DNA from: Paucihalobacter ruber
Lineage (GTDB): Bacteria > Bacteroidota > Bacteroidia > Flavobacteriales > Flavobacteriaceae
Reading direction: 5' to 3'
DNA length: 64,000 nt
Assembly (NCBI RefSeq): GCF_006494535.1
Contig: NZ_VHIQ01000006.1
Coordinates: forward strand, 1-64,000
Positions 11,664 through 20,594 of the stretch are shown piece after piece. The notes below the pieces were generated by a model. That model was given only the letters and a program-made list of their open reading frames with translations. It was not told where the DNA came from and searched no databases. Position 1 is the first letter of the stretch; each line of letters opens with the position of its first letter. A program made the position numbers and the translations under genes.

Positions 11664-14600
11664 TCAATATTGCACTACTATCTTCTTGCTTGAGATTTTA
11701 ATATTTTGGGAGTGAGCATTCACTATATAGATACCTTCAGAAATATTTTCTACTGGTATGAGAATGGTATTTGAAGGCTGTTCCATCTGATTTGTATTCC
11801 ACGTTTGTACGTTTTGTCCAAGTAAATTGATAAGCTCAATGGTTGTAATTTCAATTCCATTAGGGTAGCTAATCATAATTTGGTTGGAGTTTAACAAATA
11901 TTTGATGCTGATGTTGTTTTCGGTAAAATCTTTAACCGTCAACGTATTTGTGGGTTTGAAGGTGATATAAAATCTATCTATATAGTTGTTGGCCATTAAA
12001 TTATCTGTAAAATTGATGCCGTTAATACGATGGGATGTATTGGTGAGTGCATCGTATAGATAAACATCTACGGGTTCTTCGAAATTTTCAAGCGCTGTTA
12101 ATTCTAACTCGACTAATCCGGCTGTTTCCAGAAAAATGTTGACCGGATACATTTTTGAGTCGTCAAAATCACCAACGCCTTGTATAATATAGTTTTGGTA
12201 ATTGATATTCCAGGAAATATCGTTGGGTAAGGTTTCGGAATTAAGGGCGTCGTAACCATAATTAACGCCATCGTCGGCCTGATTATTCGGTACAAATCCT
12301 AACAGTAAGTGTCTTGCAGCGCCATCAGGAGCGGTGAATTTTAGTCGTATGCGTTTAATTAAGTTTTCGTTACTATTCTCGCTGTTTTGATTTGTAGATC
12401 TCATAAATATGGAACCGTTATCAACTTCACCTGTAACAGCTTCTTTAACAAAAACCCGTTGATCGTTTTCAAAAATTAAAGTGCCACCAACATCATTAGC
12501 TTGGACTAAGAAGCCTTGGGCAACAGCAATGTGGCGCTCAGGAATTTTAGCCGGCACGCCTAAATTGCTAATGTCTGGAGGAGATACTGCCGGAGTTCCT
12601 CCTGTTAAAGTGTAGGCCGCATAACCCCCTTGGTAGTCCCTTAAAATGTGGGTGTTGTTAGTTTCAAAATGTTCCCAGAAATACAGTGTACCCAGCATGC
12701 TGCTACTATTATCTAAAATAAATTCATGGGCGTCTATGGCCGACGGATATGGATTGCCTAATAATGCTGAGTAATTTGCAGTAATAGGCGAGGTAATATA
12801 ACCATTATTGGGTTGACCAATAAAGGTATAATTTTGTTGCGGGCTAGTACTACCGCTGCCTTTCATTAAAAAGCCCAATCCTACTGCTACGTCATCGGTT
12901 TGGTTAATAGCACGCCAGTCGGCATAAGAATTTATGGGGTAATTTTCGTAAAGATACAACCATCGGTTACTTAAAGTAATTGGTGTAGTATTTGGATTGG
13001 CATCAACTGCACCGGTCCACAATACCGGTTGTAAACCGTCGTGAAGCACGTTACCAATGGTATAATTAAAACCGTCTGCACTTACCGGCGAACTCCAGTA
13101 GTTGTAATTAAAAAGGTTTGAAGTGCCTTGCTGATCGCGATGTAAACTTCCTGTTCCCGAATAATCAACAATACTGTTAATGTCTTGCAATAATTGCGAT
13201 TCGCCAACTAGTTTTAAGATGCCATTCAACTTTAAATAATTGGTAACTCTTAAGCTTTGCCCATCCGAAGGATTGGAGTTTTCAATAACTAAGGTATTGT
13301 CATCAACCAATAAGCCTAGTACAGTCAGGTTGTTATTACCTGACGAGATGTTATGAGATGTTCTAACTATATTCCAGTCAATTGGAGTAGTGTTATCAAT
13401 ACCAATACTATTAGGAGCGGCTTGTACATTTCCATGTAGCCAAGTATTATTGTCGGTCCAGTTGCCATTATTATTACTAATGTAGGGCAGTGGTGCGGTT
13501 TCAGGCTGCAAGGTGGTCATAAATCTTAACAGTCCGTTAATACCATTAGCGTTGGTTGGCACGAGGTTACCACCAAATAGATCGCTGTTTTGATTCATGC
13601 GGTAGTAGCCCCTCAATTCGTTCCAGGTTAGTCCGTCGATATCTAAGGGAACTTCAGAACATATAATCATACCACCGGAATTTTCAATTTCCTGATTCAT
13701 CATTGTTCTGATTTGATTTTCAGATAGCGCCACATTCCAAATCCTAAATTCATCCATACCACCGTCAAAATAATTTCGGGGTCTAAATGGAGGGTTGACA
13801 GAGTTGTGCATGGCACCAACAATAAAATCGGAAGTGTTTTCAATGGGTAAAGCACCTGTAGTACTGTTGATAAGTACACCGTCAATATAAAGCCGATAAG
13901 TGTTATTTTGAAAGGTTACGGTGACATGATGCCATTGATTGGTATTCATCCGGTAAGGTGAACTTAATGCTTGGGCATTATTCCAGTTAAACGAGATATA
14001 ATTATCTACCAGTCTAAGATCATATCCGTCAACCAAGTTGTTGACTTCTCGTTTTGAAAGTATGGTTTGAATACTATTGTTTTGTGCTTCAGGTTTAACC
14101 CAGAGTTCTAAGCTAAAATTATTGGTTAGATTGTAATTATTTCTGAAGGTGATATTGTCGTCAACACCATCAAAATCTAAGGCGCTACAGTTGATAAAAG
14201 TTACTGTTATAGAATCACTTATAGATCGACATGGATCTGTAATGGTCCAGGTTAAAATATAGGTTTCACCAACATCACCTGTAAAAGTTGATGTGGGACT
14301 TGTTGGATCAGAAAAACTAAAGTCGGTGGTTTGACCTGAAGTAACCGTCCACAATCCTGAAGCATTGGTACCAATAACCGAGTTGGCGGCTAAGTTGATG
14401 GTAGTTTCGGTACAAATATTATTTGTGAAATCATCACCTGCATTAGCAGTAGGGTTGCTAATAACTACTTGAACCTCTCTTGAAATGGTTGAGCAGTTTC
14501 CATAATCATCGCAAGTGGTATAAATAGCGGTATAGGTGCCTTCGGTACCGAGGTCAATTGCGGCTGTGTCAATTTCTAAAGTATGTGCTGAACAATCAGT

Positions 14601-16040
14601 TGTAGTTGCTCCTAATTCAATATAAGGTGTGCAAGCTTCAATTATTTGTGGATTATCACCAATGAGTGTAATTTCAGGAGCGGTGGAATCTACCACTTCC
14701 ACAACTCTAGTCATTTCGATGGCCTCATTTCCGTCGTTGTCGGTAATGTTATAGCTAACGATATAAGTACCAATAGTGCTGGTATCTACATTTGAAATAT
14801 CTATAACTAAACCTGAAGTCAGGTCTGTACCAAAACAAGGTTCAATGGCAATAGCATCCAATTCTATGTAAGGACTACAGGCCTCAATTATTTGCGGATT
14901 ATCACCTAAAATGGTAATTTCGGGAGGTGAGGTAATGGTCACGTTTACAATGCGTGTAATTTGTGCAGCGACGTTATTGCTGGCGTCCATCAAATTATAG
15001 GTTACTGTATATTCGCCAATTGTATTGGTATCAATACTTGCATTATCAACTACAACTGCTGAAGAAACATTACCAAAACATGGATCAATGGCAATAGCCC
15101 CTAATTCCGTATAGGTTGAGCAAGCACCAATATTAAGAACACTTGGTCCCACCAATGTTAAGGTTGGAGCGGTGGTATCTACCACATTTATGGTTCTAAA
15201 TACTGTATTGGCGGCCACACCAAGACTGTTACTAACGTTGTATGAAACTTGATAAGTGCCTACTGCGCCGGTGTTGACTGCTGAATTGTCAATAATGATA
15301 TCGCTCGTTAAATTACCTAAACACGAATCCACAGCAGTCGCACCATATTCAATATATTCATCGCATGCTTCCAGCACGATGGTATCAGAATCTATTAAAG
15401 TGATAACCGGAATTTGTGAATTTTCTACAATGATGTTGATGCTACAGCTCGCGGTGAAACCTGCCGAGTCGGTTACGGTATAAGTCACCACGGTTGTACC
15501 AATTGGATATCTGTCGGTGGCATCTGCACCACCGCTATTGTAATCATTTACTACAGAAATAATACTACAGTTGTCGGTAGCATTCGGTATAGGAACATTT
15601 ACCAAGGCATTGCACTCTCCGGGAATGGTTTGAACTGTAATATCAGATGTGCATGTAATTTGTGGTTCCTCGTTATCAAATACTGTAACGGATTGGGTTG
15701 AGGTCGTAAAATTTCCTGAAGCATCAGTAACAGTCCAGGTTACAATAGTCTCTCCAACAGGAAAAACAAATCTTGGTGGATTTCCTACCGGCGACACTGA
15801 AGGTGTTACCGAGGCTACACCGCAAAAATCGCCTCCGGTTGGTACGCTTAAAACACCTTCGGTGATTGACGCTGTGCACTCACCAATATCTGTAGGAAGT
15901 AAAAGATTTGGTGCAGGTAACAGGATTATTGGAGGCGTTACATCATTTTCGCAGGCATTTCTGCTCCAAATAATATAAATGCTTAAAGACAACATCACTA
16001 TTGACATGATGCCTATTAGATATTTGTATTGCGCCTTCAA
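11664..16040 (-). CDS. Secreted HYR/DUF5011/LamG protein with T9SS C-terminal domain
   Basis: A 1458-aa protein. An N-terminal hydrophobic segment (about residues 8-26) acts as signal or anchor. Two HYR domains follow (34-205; VTYTVTDSAG-type motifs), then about four DUF5011-like Ig domains with the recurring word NPQIIEAC (206-520), a PKD-like domain, and a LamG/concanavalin-type domain (about 620-783; starts LDFDGVDDNITF). The long middle part has motifs usual in flavobacterial secreted proteins (LLGNPYPSAIDAHEF). The end (about 1380-1458, LLGQNVQTW...GIYIVNA, last residues VVQY) is a type IX sorting domain. The LamG domain suggests carbohydrate or protein binding; the ligand is unknown. 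It has the same strand and overall design as its giant neighbour, which suggests two related surface proteins, though the 358-bp gap means separate transcription is likely. Confidence 0.88.
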   Translation of the reverse strand: MKAQYKYLIGIMSIVMLSLSIYIIWSRNACENDVTPPIILLPAPNLLLPTDIGECTASITEGVLSVPTGGDFCGVASVTPSVSPVGNPPRFVFPVGETIVTWTVTDASGNFTTSTQSVTVFDNEEPQITCTSDITVQTIPGECNALVNVPIPNATDNCSIISVVNDYNSGGADATDRYPIGTTVVTYTVTDSAGFTASCSINIIVENSQIPVITLIDSDTIVLEACDEYIEYGATAVDSCLGNLTSDIIIDNSAVNTGAVGTYQVSYNVSNSLGVAANTVFRTINVVDTTAPTLTLVGPSVLNIGACSTYTELGAIAIDPCFGNVSSAVVVDNASIDTNTIGEYTVTYNLMDASNNVAAQITRIVNVTITSPPEITILGDNPQIIEACSPYIELDAIAIEPCFGTDLTSGLVIDISNVDTSTIGTYIVSYNITDNDGNEAIEMTRVVEVVDSTAPEITLIGDNPQIIEACTPYIELGATTTDCSAHTLEIDTAAIDLGTEGTYTAIYTTCDDYGNCSTISREVQVVISNPTANAGDDFTNNICTETTINLAANSVIGTNASGLWTVTSGQTTDFSFSDPTSPTSTFTGDVGETYILTWTITDPCRSISDSITVTFINCSALDFDGVDDNITFRNNYNLTNNFSLELWVKPEAQNNSIQTILSKREVNNLVDGYDLRLVDNYISFNWNNAQALSSPYRMNTNQWHHVTVTFQNNTYRLYIDGVLINSTTGALPIENTSDFIVGAMHNSVNPPFRPRNYFDGGMDEFRIWNVALSENQIRTMMNQEIENSGGMIICSEVPLDIDGLTWNELRGYYRMNQNSDLFGGNLVPTNANGINGLLRFMTTLQPETAPLPYISNNNGNWTDNNTWLHGNVQAAPNSIGIDNTTPIDWNIVRTSHNISSGNNNLTVLGLLVDDNTLVIENSNPSDGQSLRVTNYLKLNGILKLVGESQLLQDINSIVDYSGTGSLHRDQQGTSNLFNYNYWSSPVSADGFNYTIGNVLHDGLQPVLWTGAVDANPNTTPITLSNRWLYLYENYPINSYADWRAINQTDDVAVGLGFLMKGSGSTSPQQNYTFIGQPNNGYITSPITANYSALLGNPYPSAIDAHEFILDNSSSMLGTLYFWEHFETNNTHILRDYQGGYAAYTLTGGTPAVSPPDISNLGVPAKIPERHIAVAQGFLVQANDVGGTLIFENDQRVFVKEAVTGEVDNGSIFMRSTNQNSENSNENLIKRIRLKFTAPDGAARHLLLGFVPNNQADDGVNYGYDALNSETLPNDISWNINYQNYIIQGVGDFDDSKMYPVNIFLETAGLVELELTALENFEEPVDVYLYDALTNTSHRINGINFTDNLMANNYIDRFYITFKPTNTLTVKDFTENNISIKYLLNSNQIMISYPNGIEITTIELINLLGQNVQTWNTNQMEQPSNTILIPVENISEGIYIVNAHSQNIKISSKKIVVQY

Positions 16041-16182
16041 AAGAATTTGTTTCTCAACATTAATCTATAAATGTAGACGAGACAAAATGACTGCTCAAAA
16101 TAAATCGATTAACTGCAAGATAAATCTCCTAAACTATGCAATTGACAGCGCAATATTTATATCAATTAAATTTGAAGAATCA
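16041..16182. other. Short intergenic region
   Basis: 142 bp between the LamG protein gene and the small membrane protein gene, both on the minus strand. No recognisable promoter or terminator was seen. Confidence 0.4.
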
Positions 16183-16413
16183 CTATTTCTTAAACATACT
16201 CTTCATAATGGTATTCAAACCATAAAAAGCCATAACGATCGCCACCAAACAAATCAAACCGCCTACAATTATGGTTATTATGGAAAGATCACTGCTTTTA
16301 TTAGCAATACCGATGTACAAAAGTGTAGGCCCTAAAAACATCATTAGTCCGGTTAAAGCCATTATTTTGATGCCTTTATAAAGTAACTGTTTATCGGTTC
16401 TGGGTTGTGTCAT
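16183..16413 (-). CDS. Small two-helix membrane protein (DUF6095-type)
   Basis: 76 aa with two predicted membrane helices (about residues 17-34 and 42-64) and the short motif MFLGPTLLYIGIANK between polar ends. It resembles the small DUF6095 proteins found in flavobacteria; that assignment is from memory of the family and its place beside murQ. Its start overlaps the last 23 bp of murQ, so the two are translated from one mRNA. Function unknown. Confidence 0.75.
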   Translation of the reverse strand: MTQPRTDKQLLYKGIKIMALTGLMMFLGPTLLYIGIANKSSDLSIITIIVGGLICLVAIVMAFYGLNTIMKSMFKK

Positions 16414-17221
16414 TTTGATAAGAAGTTATAGCAGCCCTCACATTGTTGTGTTTTAAGAGTAAGGCTTCGGCCTCAGGTTGGGAAAGTTTTAGCTCGTCCA
16501 TAATCATTTTGGTGCCACGTTCCACCAATTTGTTATTGCTTAGTTGCATGTCGACCATTTTGTTCCCTTTGATTCGGTTAAGCTTAATCATGACGGAAGT
16601 GGAAATCATGTTTAAAATCATTTTTTGAGCAGTGCCTGCTTTCATTCTGGAACTTCCTGTAATAAATTCCGGTCCGACTACAACTTCAATTGGGGATTTT
16701 GCTAAAACTGACAAAGGACTTCCCGCGTTGCAAGTGATACAGCCTGTTGTGATGTCGTGTTGATTACATTGTTCTAAGGCACCCAAGACATAGGGTGTAG
16801 TGCCCGAAGCTGCAATGCCTATAACCACATCGTTTTTTGAAATATCCATGGCTTTTAGGTCTACCCAGCCTTGGGTTAAAGAGTCTTCGGCAAATTCAAC
16901 TGCTTTTCTGATGGCGTTATCACCACCTGCTATTAAACCAATCACCATGTGGTGTGGTACTCCAAAAGTGGGTGGACATTCACTGGCGTCCAAAATGCCA
17001 AGTCTGCCACTGGTACCGGCGCCTATGTAGAACAGTCTACCACCTTGTTGCATTTTATCTGCGATAATGTCAACAAGCGATTGTATTTGAGGAATAACTT
17101 TTTGAACTGAAGTCGCAACCGTTTGGTCTTCCTTATTAATAGAAGTCAAAATTTGCTCGGTACTCATGTGTTCAATATCTGAGTAGTGCGAATCTGATTC
17201 TGTAATTTTTTTAAACTGCAT
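16391..17221 (-). CDS. murQ: N-acetylmuramic acid 6-phosphate etherase
   Basis: 276 aa, a usual length for MurQ. It cleaves the lactyl ether of MurNAc 6-phosphate to give GlcNAc 6-phosphate and D-lactate in cell-wall recycling in the cytoplasm. The SIS-domain glycine motif GAGTSGRLGILDASECPPTF (about residues 67-86) and the later GSSRMKAGTAQKMILNM are both characteristic. Translationally coupled to the following small membrane protein (23-bp overlap). No MurNAc kinase or transporter is next to it, so the supply of its substrate must be encoded elsewhere. Confidence 0.95.
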   Translation of the reverse strand: MQFKKITESDSHYSDIEHMSTEQILTSINKEDQTVATSVQKVIPQIQSLVDIIADKMQQGGRLFYIGAGTSGRLGILDASECPPTFGVPHHMVIGLIAGGDNAIRKAVEFAEDSLTQGWVDLKAMDISKNDVVIGIAASGTTPYVLGALEQCNQHDITTGCITCNAGSPLSVLAKSPIEVVVGPEFITGSSRMKAGTAQKMILNMISTSVMIKLNRIKGNKMVDMQLSNNKLVERGTKMIMDELKLSQPEAEALLLKHNNVRAAITSYQNDTTQNR

Positions 17222-17320
17222 AGCGTAAAATTACAAGTTTTTACATTAGCATTTATGAAGGATAAATTATTTTTTAACTTGTTGATTAAAGATTATGCTA
17301 CAAGTAGATACACGTTAAAT

Positions 17321-18136
17321 TTACTGAACAACATAAATAAACTCATCCATCTCTGACAGTCTAAAATAGCCAAAAGGAAAATGATCAGGATTGGTTTGGT
17401 TAATGACATTACCTCTAACAGTAGCAGGTTGCGTCTCAAAGGGTCCACCACCTTCTTCGCTGATTTGTTGCAATAAAATAAACATAAAATTGTAAAAGCG
17501 TTCTGAAGTGCCGTGAATTCTAATAGTTACCTCGTCACCGGCACTTAATTCTTCTTCAGTATAAAAACCAAACATTGTGTTTCCATTGGTAAATTCATCG
17601 TTATAGACTTCCAGACTAGGAATGGCAGGAATATCGCTTATAAACTCAAAAAAGTAATAATTTTCTTCGTCGGCCGGATCGTGGAAAAATGCTTTTAGTT
17701 CGGTTTCTTCACCACTAAAACCACCCTCATTATTTTGTTCAACAAAATCTATAGGAACCACCGGTTTAAGTGTTTCGGTGGCCGTGTAGATTTCATCTTC
17801 GTATATGATTGTTAGGTTATAAGTTTGGTCAATGATCGGTACAAAATTATTATTAATATAAACGCCACTGTTACCAATTTCATTAAAAGTGAATTGTTCG
17901 TTGGCACTGTTTGTAATATAGACTACGGCGTTATTAGCAGGTTGAATAGTCTCTGAAAAAAACGGTGCGGTGAGCGAAAGTTTTATGCTTTGCTCATTAC
18001 CGGCAGTACCTTTTTGCCAGTTAATAGACGCTTCTATCACCAATCTTGGTGCTTCGGTATTTAAGTCGACATCTATAACCTCTTCACAAGAAGTGAAGCT
18101 TAAAAAAATGATTAAGAGTATAATTAGAGGTTTCAT
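17321..18136 (-). CDS. DUF4249 outer-membrane lipoprotein, partner of the TonB receptor
   Basis: 271 aa. A lipoprotein signal ends with the lipobox FTSC (Cys17), followed by the acidic run EEVIDVD. In flavobacteria, acidic residues just after the Cys are associated with surface exposure, so a surface lipoprotein is inferred. The motif RLVIEASINW and beta-rich sequence match DUF4249. It starts 3 bp after the upstream TonB-dependent receptor and is certainly in its operon. By analogy with SusD-type partners it may help the receptor capture a ligand, but the ligand is unknown. Confidence 0.85.
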   Translation of the reverse strand: MKPLIILLIIFLSFTSCEEVIDVDLNTEAPRLVIEASINWQKGTAGNEQSIKLSLTAPFFSETIQPANNAVVYITNSANEQFTFNEIGNSGVYINNNFVPIIDQTYNLTIIYEDEIYTATETLKPVVPIDFVEQNNEGGFSGEETELKAFFHDPADEENYYFFEFISDIPAIPSLEVYNDEFTNGNTMFGFYTEEELSAGDEVTIRIHGTSERFYNFMFILLQQISEEGGGPFETQPATVRGNVINQTNPDHFPFGYFRLSEMDEFIYVVQ

Positions 18137-18139
18137 TTT

Positions 18140-20515
18140 TTAAAATTTAAAATTATAGGTTACAGAAGGAATAGCACCAAAAATCGCTAACCTTACAGCT
18201 TCATTTTGACCGGTATTTCTATCTTGTCTAAAATTAATTGAAGCCGCGTTTTGGCGATTATAAGCATTGTAAATACTAAAAACCCACTGACCCTTCCAAC
18301 GTTTTGTACTGTTAGGTTTTGGGTTGTAAATGGCAGAAATGTCAAGCCTGTGGTAACTTGGCAACCTACTGGCATTCCTTGATTCAAAACTTGGAATTGA
18401 TAAGCCGTTGTAGATATACTGTCCGTTTGGAAACGTTACAGGTAAGCCTGTTTGAAACACAAAATTACTGCTAAAGCTCCATTTAGGATTCAAGTCATAA
18501 CTGGCTGTTACAGATATATCATGAGTTTTGTCCCAAGGCGTACTGTACCATTCGCCATTATTAATACCCGTTTCCAGTGCTGTTCTTCCGGGTGTTTGTT
18601 GTTCAGATTTTGAAAGGGTGTAAGCTAACCATCCTTTAAATTTTCCTTCGTTTTTCCGAAGCAAAAATTCAAGTCCGTAAGCACGGCTTCTTCCGTTTAG
18701 AACAATTTGCTCTATGGCATTGTTGGCAATTAAATCGGCACCGTCAATATAATCTATTCTGTTTTGGATGGTTTTATAAAAACTTTCAATTTCAAGCGAG
18801 TAGTTATCATTATCGAAAGTTTTAAAATACCCTATGGCATACTGGTCTAAGAGTTGTGGCTTTATAAAATTACCGCTTGGTGCCCAAACATCGAGTGGTG
18901 TGGGAGAAGTGGTATTGGATAACAAGTGTAAATACTGACTCATTCGGTTATAACTGGCCTTAACAGCAGCGTTTTGATTTAATTGATAGGCCATGGAAAA
19001 ACGCGGTTCGAAATTAAAAAACGAAGCAATTACATCGGTTCTATCTAAACTTTCAGTGCCAATGGGTCTGGCTTTTTCATAAATTTGAAGTTCCTGGTTA
19101 AAGACAACGGCTTGGTTGTTTTCGTAAACATTTAATTCGTCTTGTCCCAATCTCAAAAAAGAACTCAATCTCAATCCGTATGAAATTGAAAATTGATCAC
19201 TTATTTGCTGTTCGGCATCAATATATGCAGCATTTTCGAAAGCGTATTTTTTAGTAAGGTCAAACGGATTAATACCCGAAGTCTCAGTAGTTGGTCTAAT
19301 TTCTCCCGGATTAAAACTGTAATAAATACTGTTTAAACCGTATTCTAATTTTAGCTTAGGCGATAAATAGTGTTTCAAATCGTAACGAATGTTAAAATTT
19401 TGAATTCCTGAATTCCAGTCGAATTCAACGAAGTTTAATTTTAGACCGTAGTAATAATCGGAGTAAATTAAAGAGAGATTTGCAAATAACTTATCATTAA
19501 ACAAATGGTTCCATCTAAAGTTTAGCACCGAATTACCATAGGTATTTTGAAAACTATCTGATATTTCAAAAACATCTCTGCCAAAATATCCCGAAACATA
19601 GATACTGTTGTTTTCGTTTAATCGGTAGCTTATTTTGGTATTTAAGTCGTAAAAATAAGCGCTGTTATCTATGTCAAAAAGAGGTAAGAATAAATGCGCA
19701 TAGCTGCTTCTGCCTGCAAATAAAAATGAGCCGCGGTCTTTTACAATGGGGCCTTCGGCTAATAATCTGCTTGATACTAAACCAATACCGCCATTCATTT
19801 TAAATTCACTGCTATTACCTTCTTTTTGATAAATATCGAGTACAGAAGACACTCTGCCACCGTACTTAGCAGGTATGCCGCCTTTGTAAAGTTTTAAATC
19901 TTTGATGGCATCAGGGTTAAAAACAGAGAAAAAACCAAATAAATGCGAAGAATTAAAAATGGTGGCTTCATCCAATAAAATTAAATTTTGGTCTACCGCG
20001 CCACCTCTAACATTAAACCCCGAAGATCCTTCTCCGGCATTGGTAACACCGGGAAGTAAGGTAATGGCTTTCACCACATCTACTTCACCCAATACCACCG
20101 GAATTTGTTTAATAGTATTTATAGATAGCGCATTGAGGCTCATTTGTGGACGCTTTAGGTTGATGCGTTCGACATTTTCTTTGATAACCACCTCATCTAA
20201 ACTTTGGGCTTCTTCGTTTAAAGCAAAGTTTAAGGTAATGTTTTCTCGTAATTCAATAGTTTTATTAATAGTACTGTAACCAATGTAAGATGCTTGTATG
20301 TTATAATTTCCTTCGGGTAGGGTAATTGAGAAAAATCCGTATTCATTTGTGGTGGTGCCGGTTTGTAGCTCGGTAATGATAACTGTCGCACCAATAAGCG
20401 TTTCGTTGGTGCTGGCATCAGTTATGGTTCCTCTTAAAGTAAATTTACTTTGGGACTGGACGAATAAGCCCATAAAAAAAACTAGGAAAAGTATTCCTAA
20501 TTGTTTATTGTTCAT
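18140..20515 (-). CDS. TonB-dependent outer-membrane receptor with carboxypeptidase-regulatory-like domain
   Basis: 791 aa. Signal peptide 1-21; a CarboxypepD_reg-like beta-sandwich at about 25-105 (TLRGTITDASTNETLIGATV); a plug domain at about 130-230 (GSSGFNVRGGAVDQNLILLD, then GGIPAKYGGRVSSVLDI); then a long beta-barrel ending in an aromatic strand (SVTYNFKF). It transports a ligand over the outer membrane using TonB energy. It is too short and lacks the extra motifs of a SusC. The DUF4249 gene follows directly. A TATTTTTG promoter element sits 22 bp upstream of the start, immediately after the icd terminator. Substrate unknown. Confidence 0.92.
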   Translation of the reverse strand: MNNKQLGILFLVFFMGLFVQSQSKFTLRGTITDASTNETLIGATVIITELQTGTTTNEYGFFSITLPEGNYNIQASYIGYSTINKTIELRENITLNFALNEEAQSLDEVVIKENVERINLKRPQMSLNALSINTIKQIPVVLGEVDVVKAITLLPGVTNAGEGSSGFNVRGGAVDQNLILLDEATIFNSSHLFGFFSVFNPDAIKDLKLYKGGIPAKYGGRVSSVLDIYQKEGNSSEFKMNGGIGLVSSRLLAEGPIVKDRGSFLFAGRSSYAHLFLPLFDIDNSAYFYDLNTKISYRLNENNSIYVSGYFGRDVFEISDSFQNTYGNSVLNFRWNHLFNDKLFANLSLIYSDYYYGLKLNFVEFDWNSGIQNFNIRYDLKHYLSPKLKLEYGLNSIYYSFNPGEIRPTTETSGINPFDLTKKYAFENAAYIDAEQQISDQFSISYGLRLSSFLRLGQDELNVYENNQAVVFNQELQIYEKARPIGTESLDRTDVIASFFNFEPRFSMAYQLNQNAAVKASYNRMSQYLHLLSNTTSPTPLDVWAPSGNFIKPQLLDQYAIGYFKTFDNDNYSLEIESFYKTIQNRIDYIDGADLIANNAIEQIVLNGRSRAYGLEFLLRKNEGKFKGWLAYTLSKSEQQTPGRTALETGINNGEWYSTPWDKTHDISVTASYDLNPKWSFSSNFVFQTGLPVTFPNGQYIYNGLSIPSFESRNASRLPSYHRLDISAIYNPKPNSTKRWKGQWVFSIYNAYNRQNAASINFRQDRNTGQNEAVRLAIFGAIPSVTYNFKF

Positions 20516-20536
20516 CTTTGCTTTTTAAGAATTAAA

Positions 20537-20544
20537 CAAAAATA
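20537..20544 (-). promoter_or_regulatory. Promoter -7 element of the TonB receptor operon
   Basis: Minus strand reads TATTTTTG, matching the Bacteroidota TAnnTTTG consensus; no clear -33 TTTG. Transcription would begin near 20532, just before the ATG at 20515. Confidence 0.4.
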
Positions 20545-20546
20545 GA

Positions 20547-20573
20547 AAAAGCTCCCAGTTGCAGAGAGCTTTT
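20547..20573 (-). terminator. Terminator of icd
   Basis: Minus-strand hairpin AAAAGCTC...GAGCTTTT followed by TTTCTATTTTTG, starting 22 bp after the icd stop. Confidence 0.75.
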
Positions 20574-20594
20574 AACAGTAAGTTAATAATGTTA

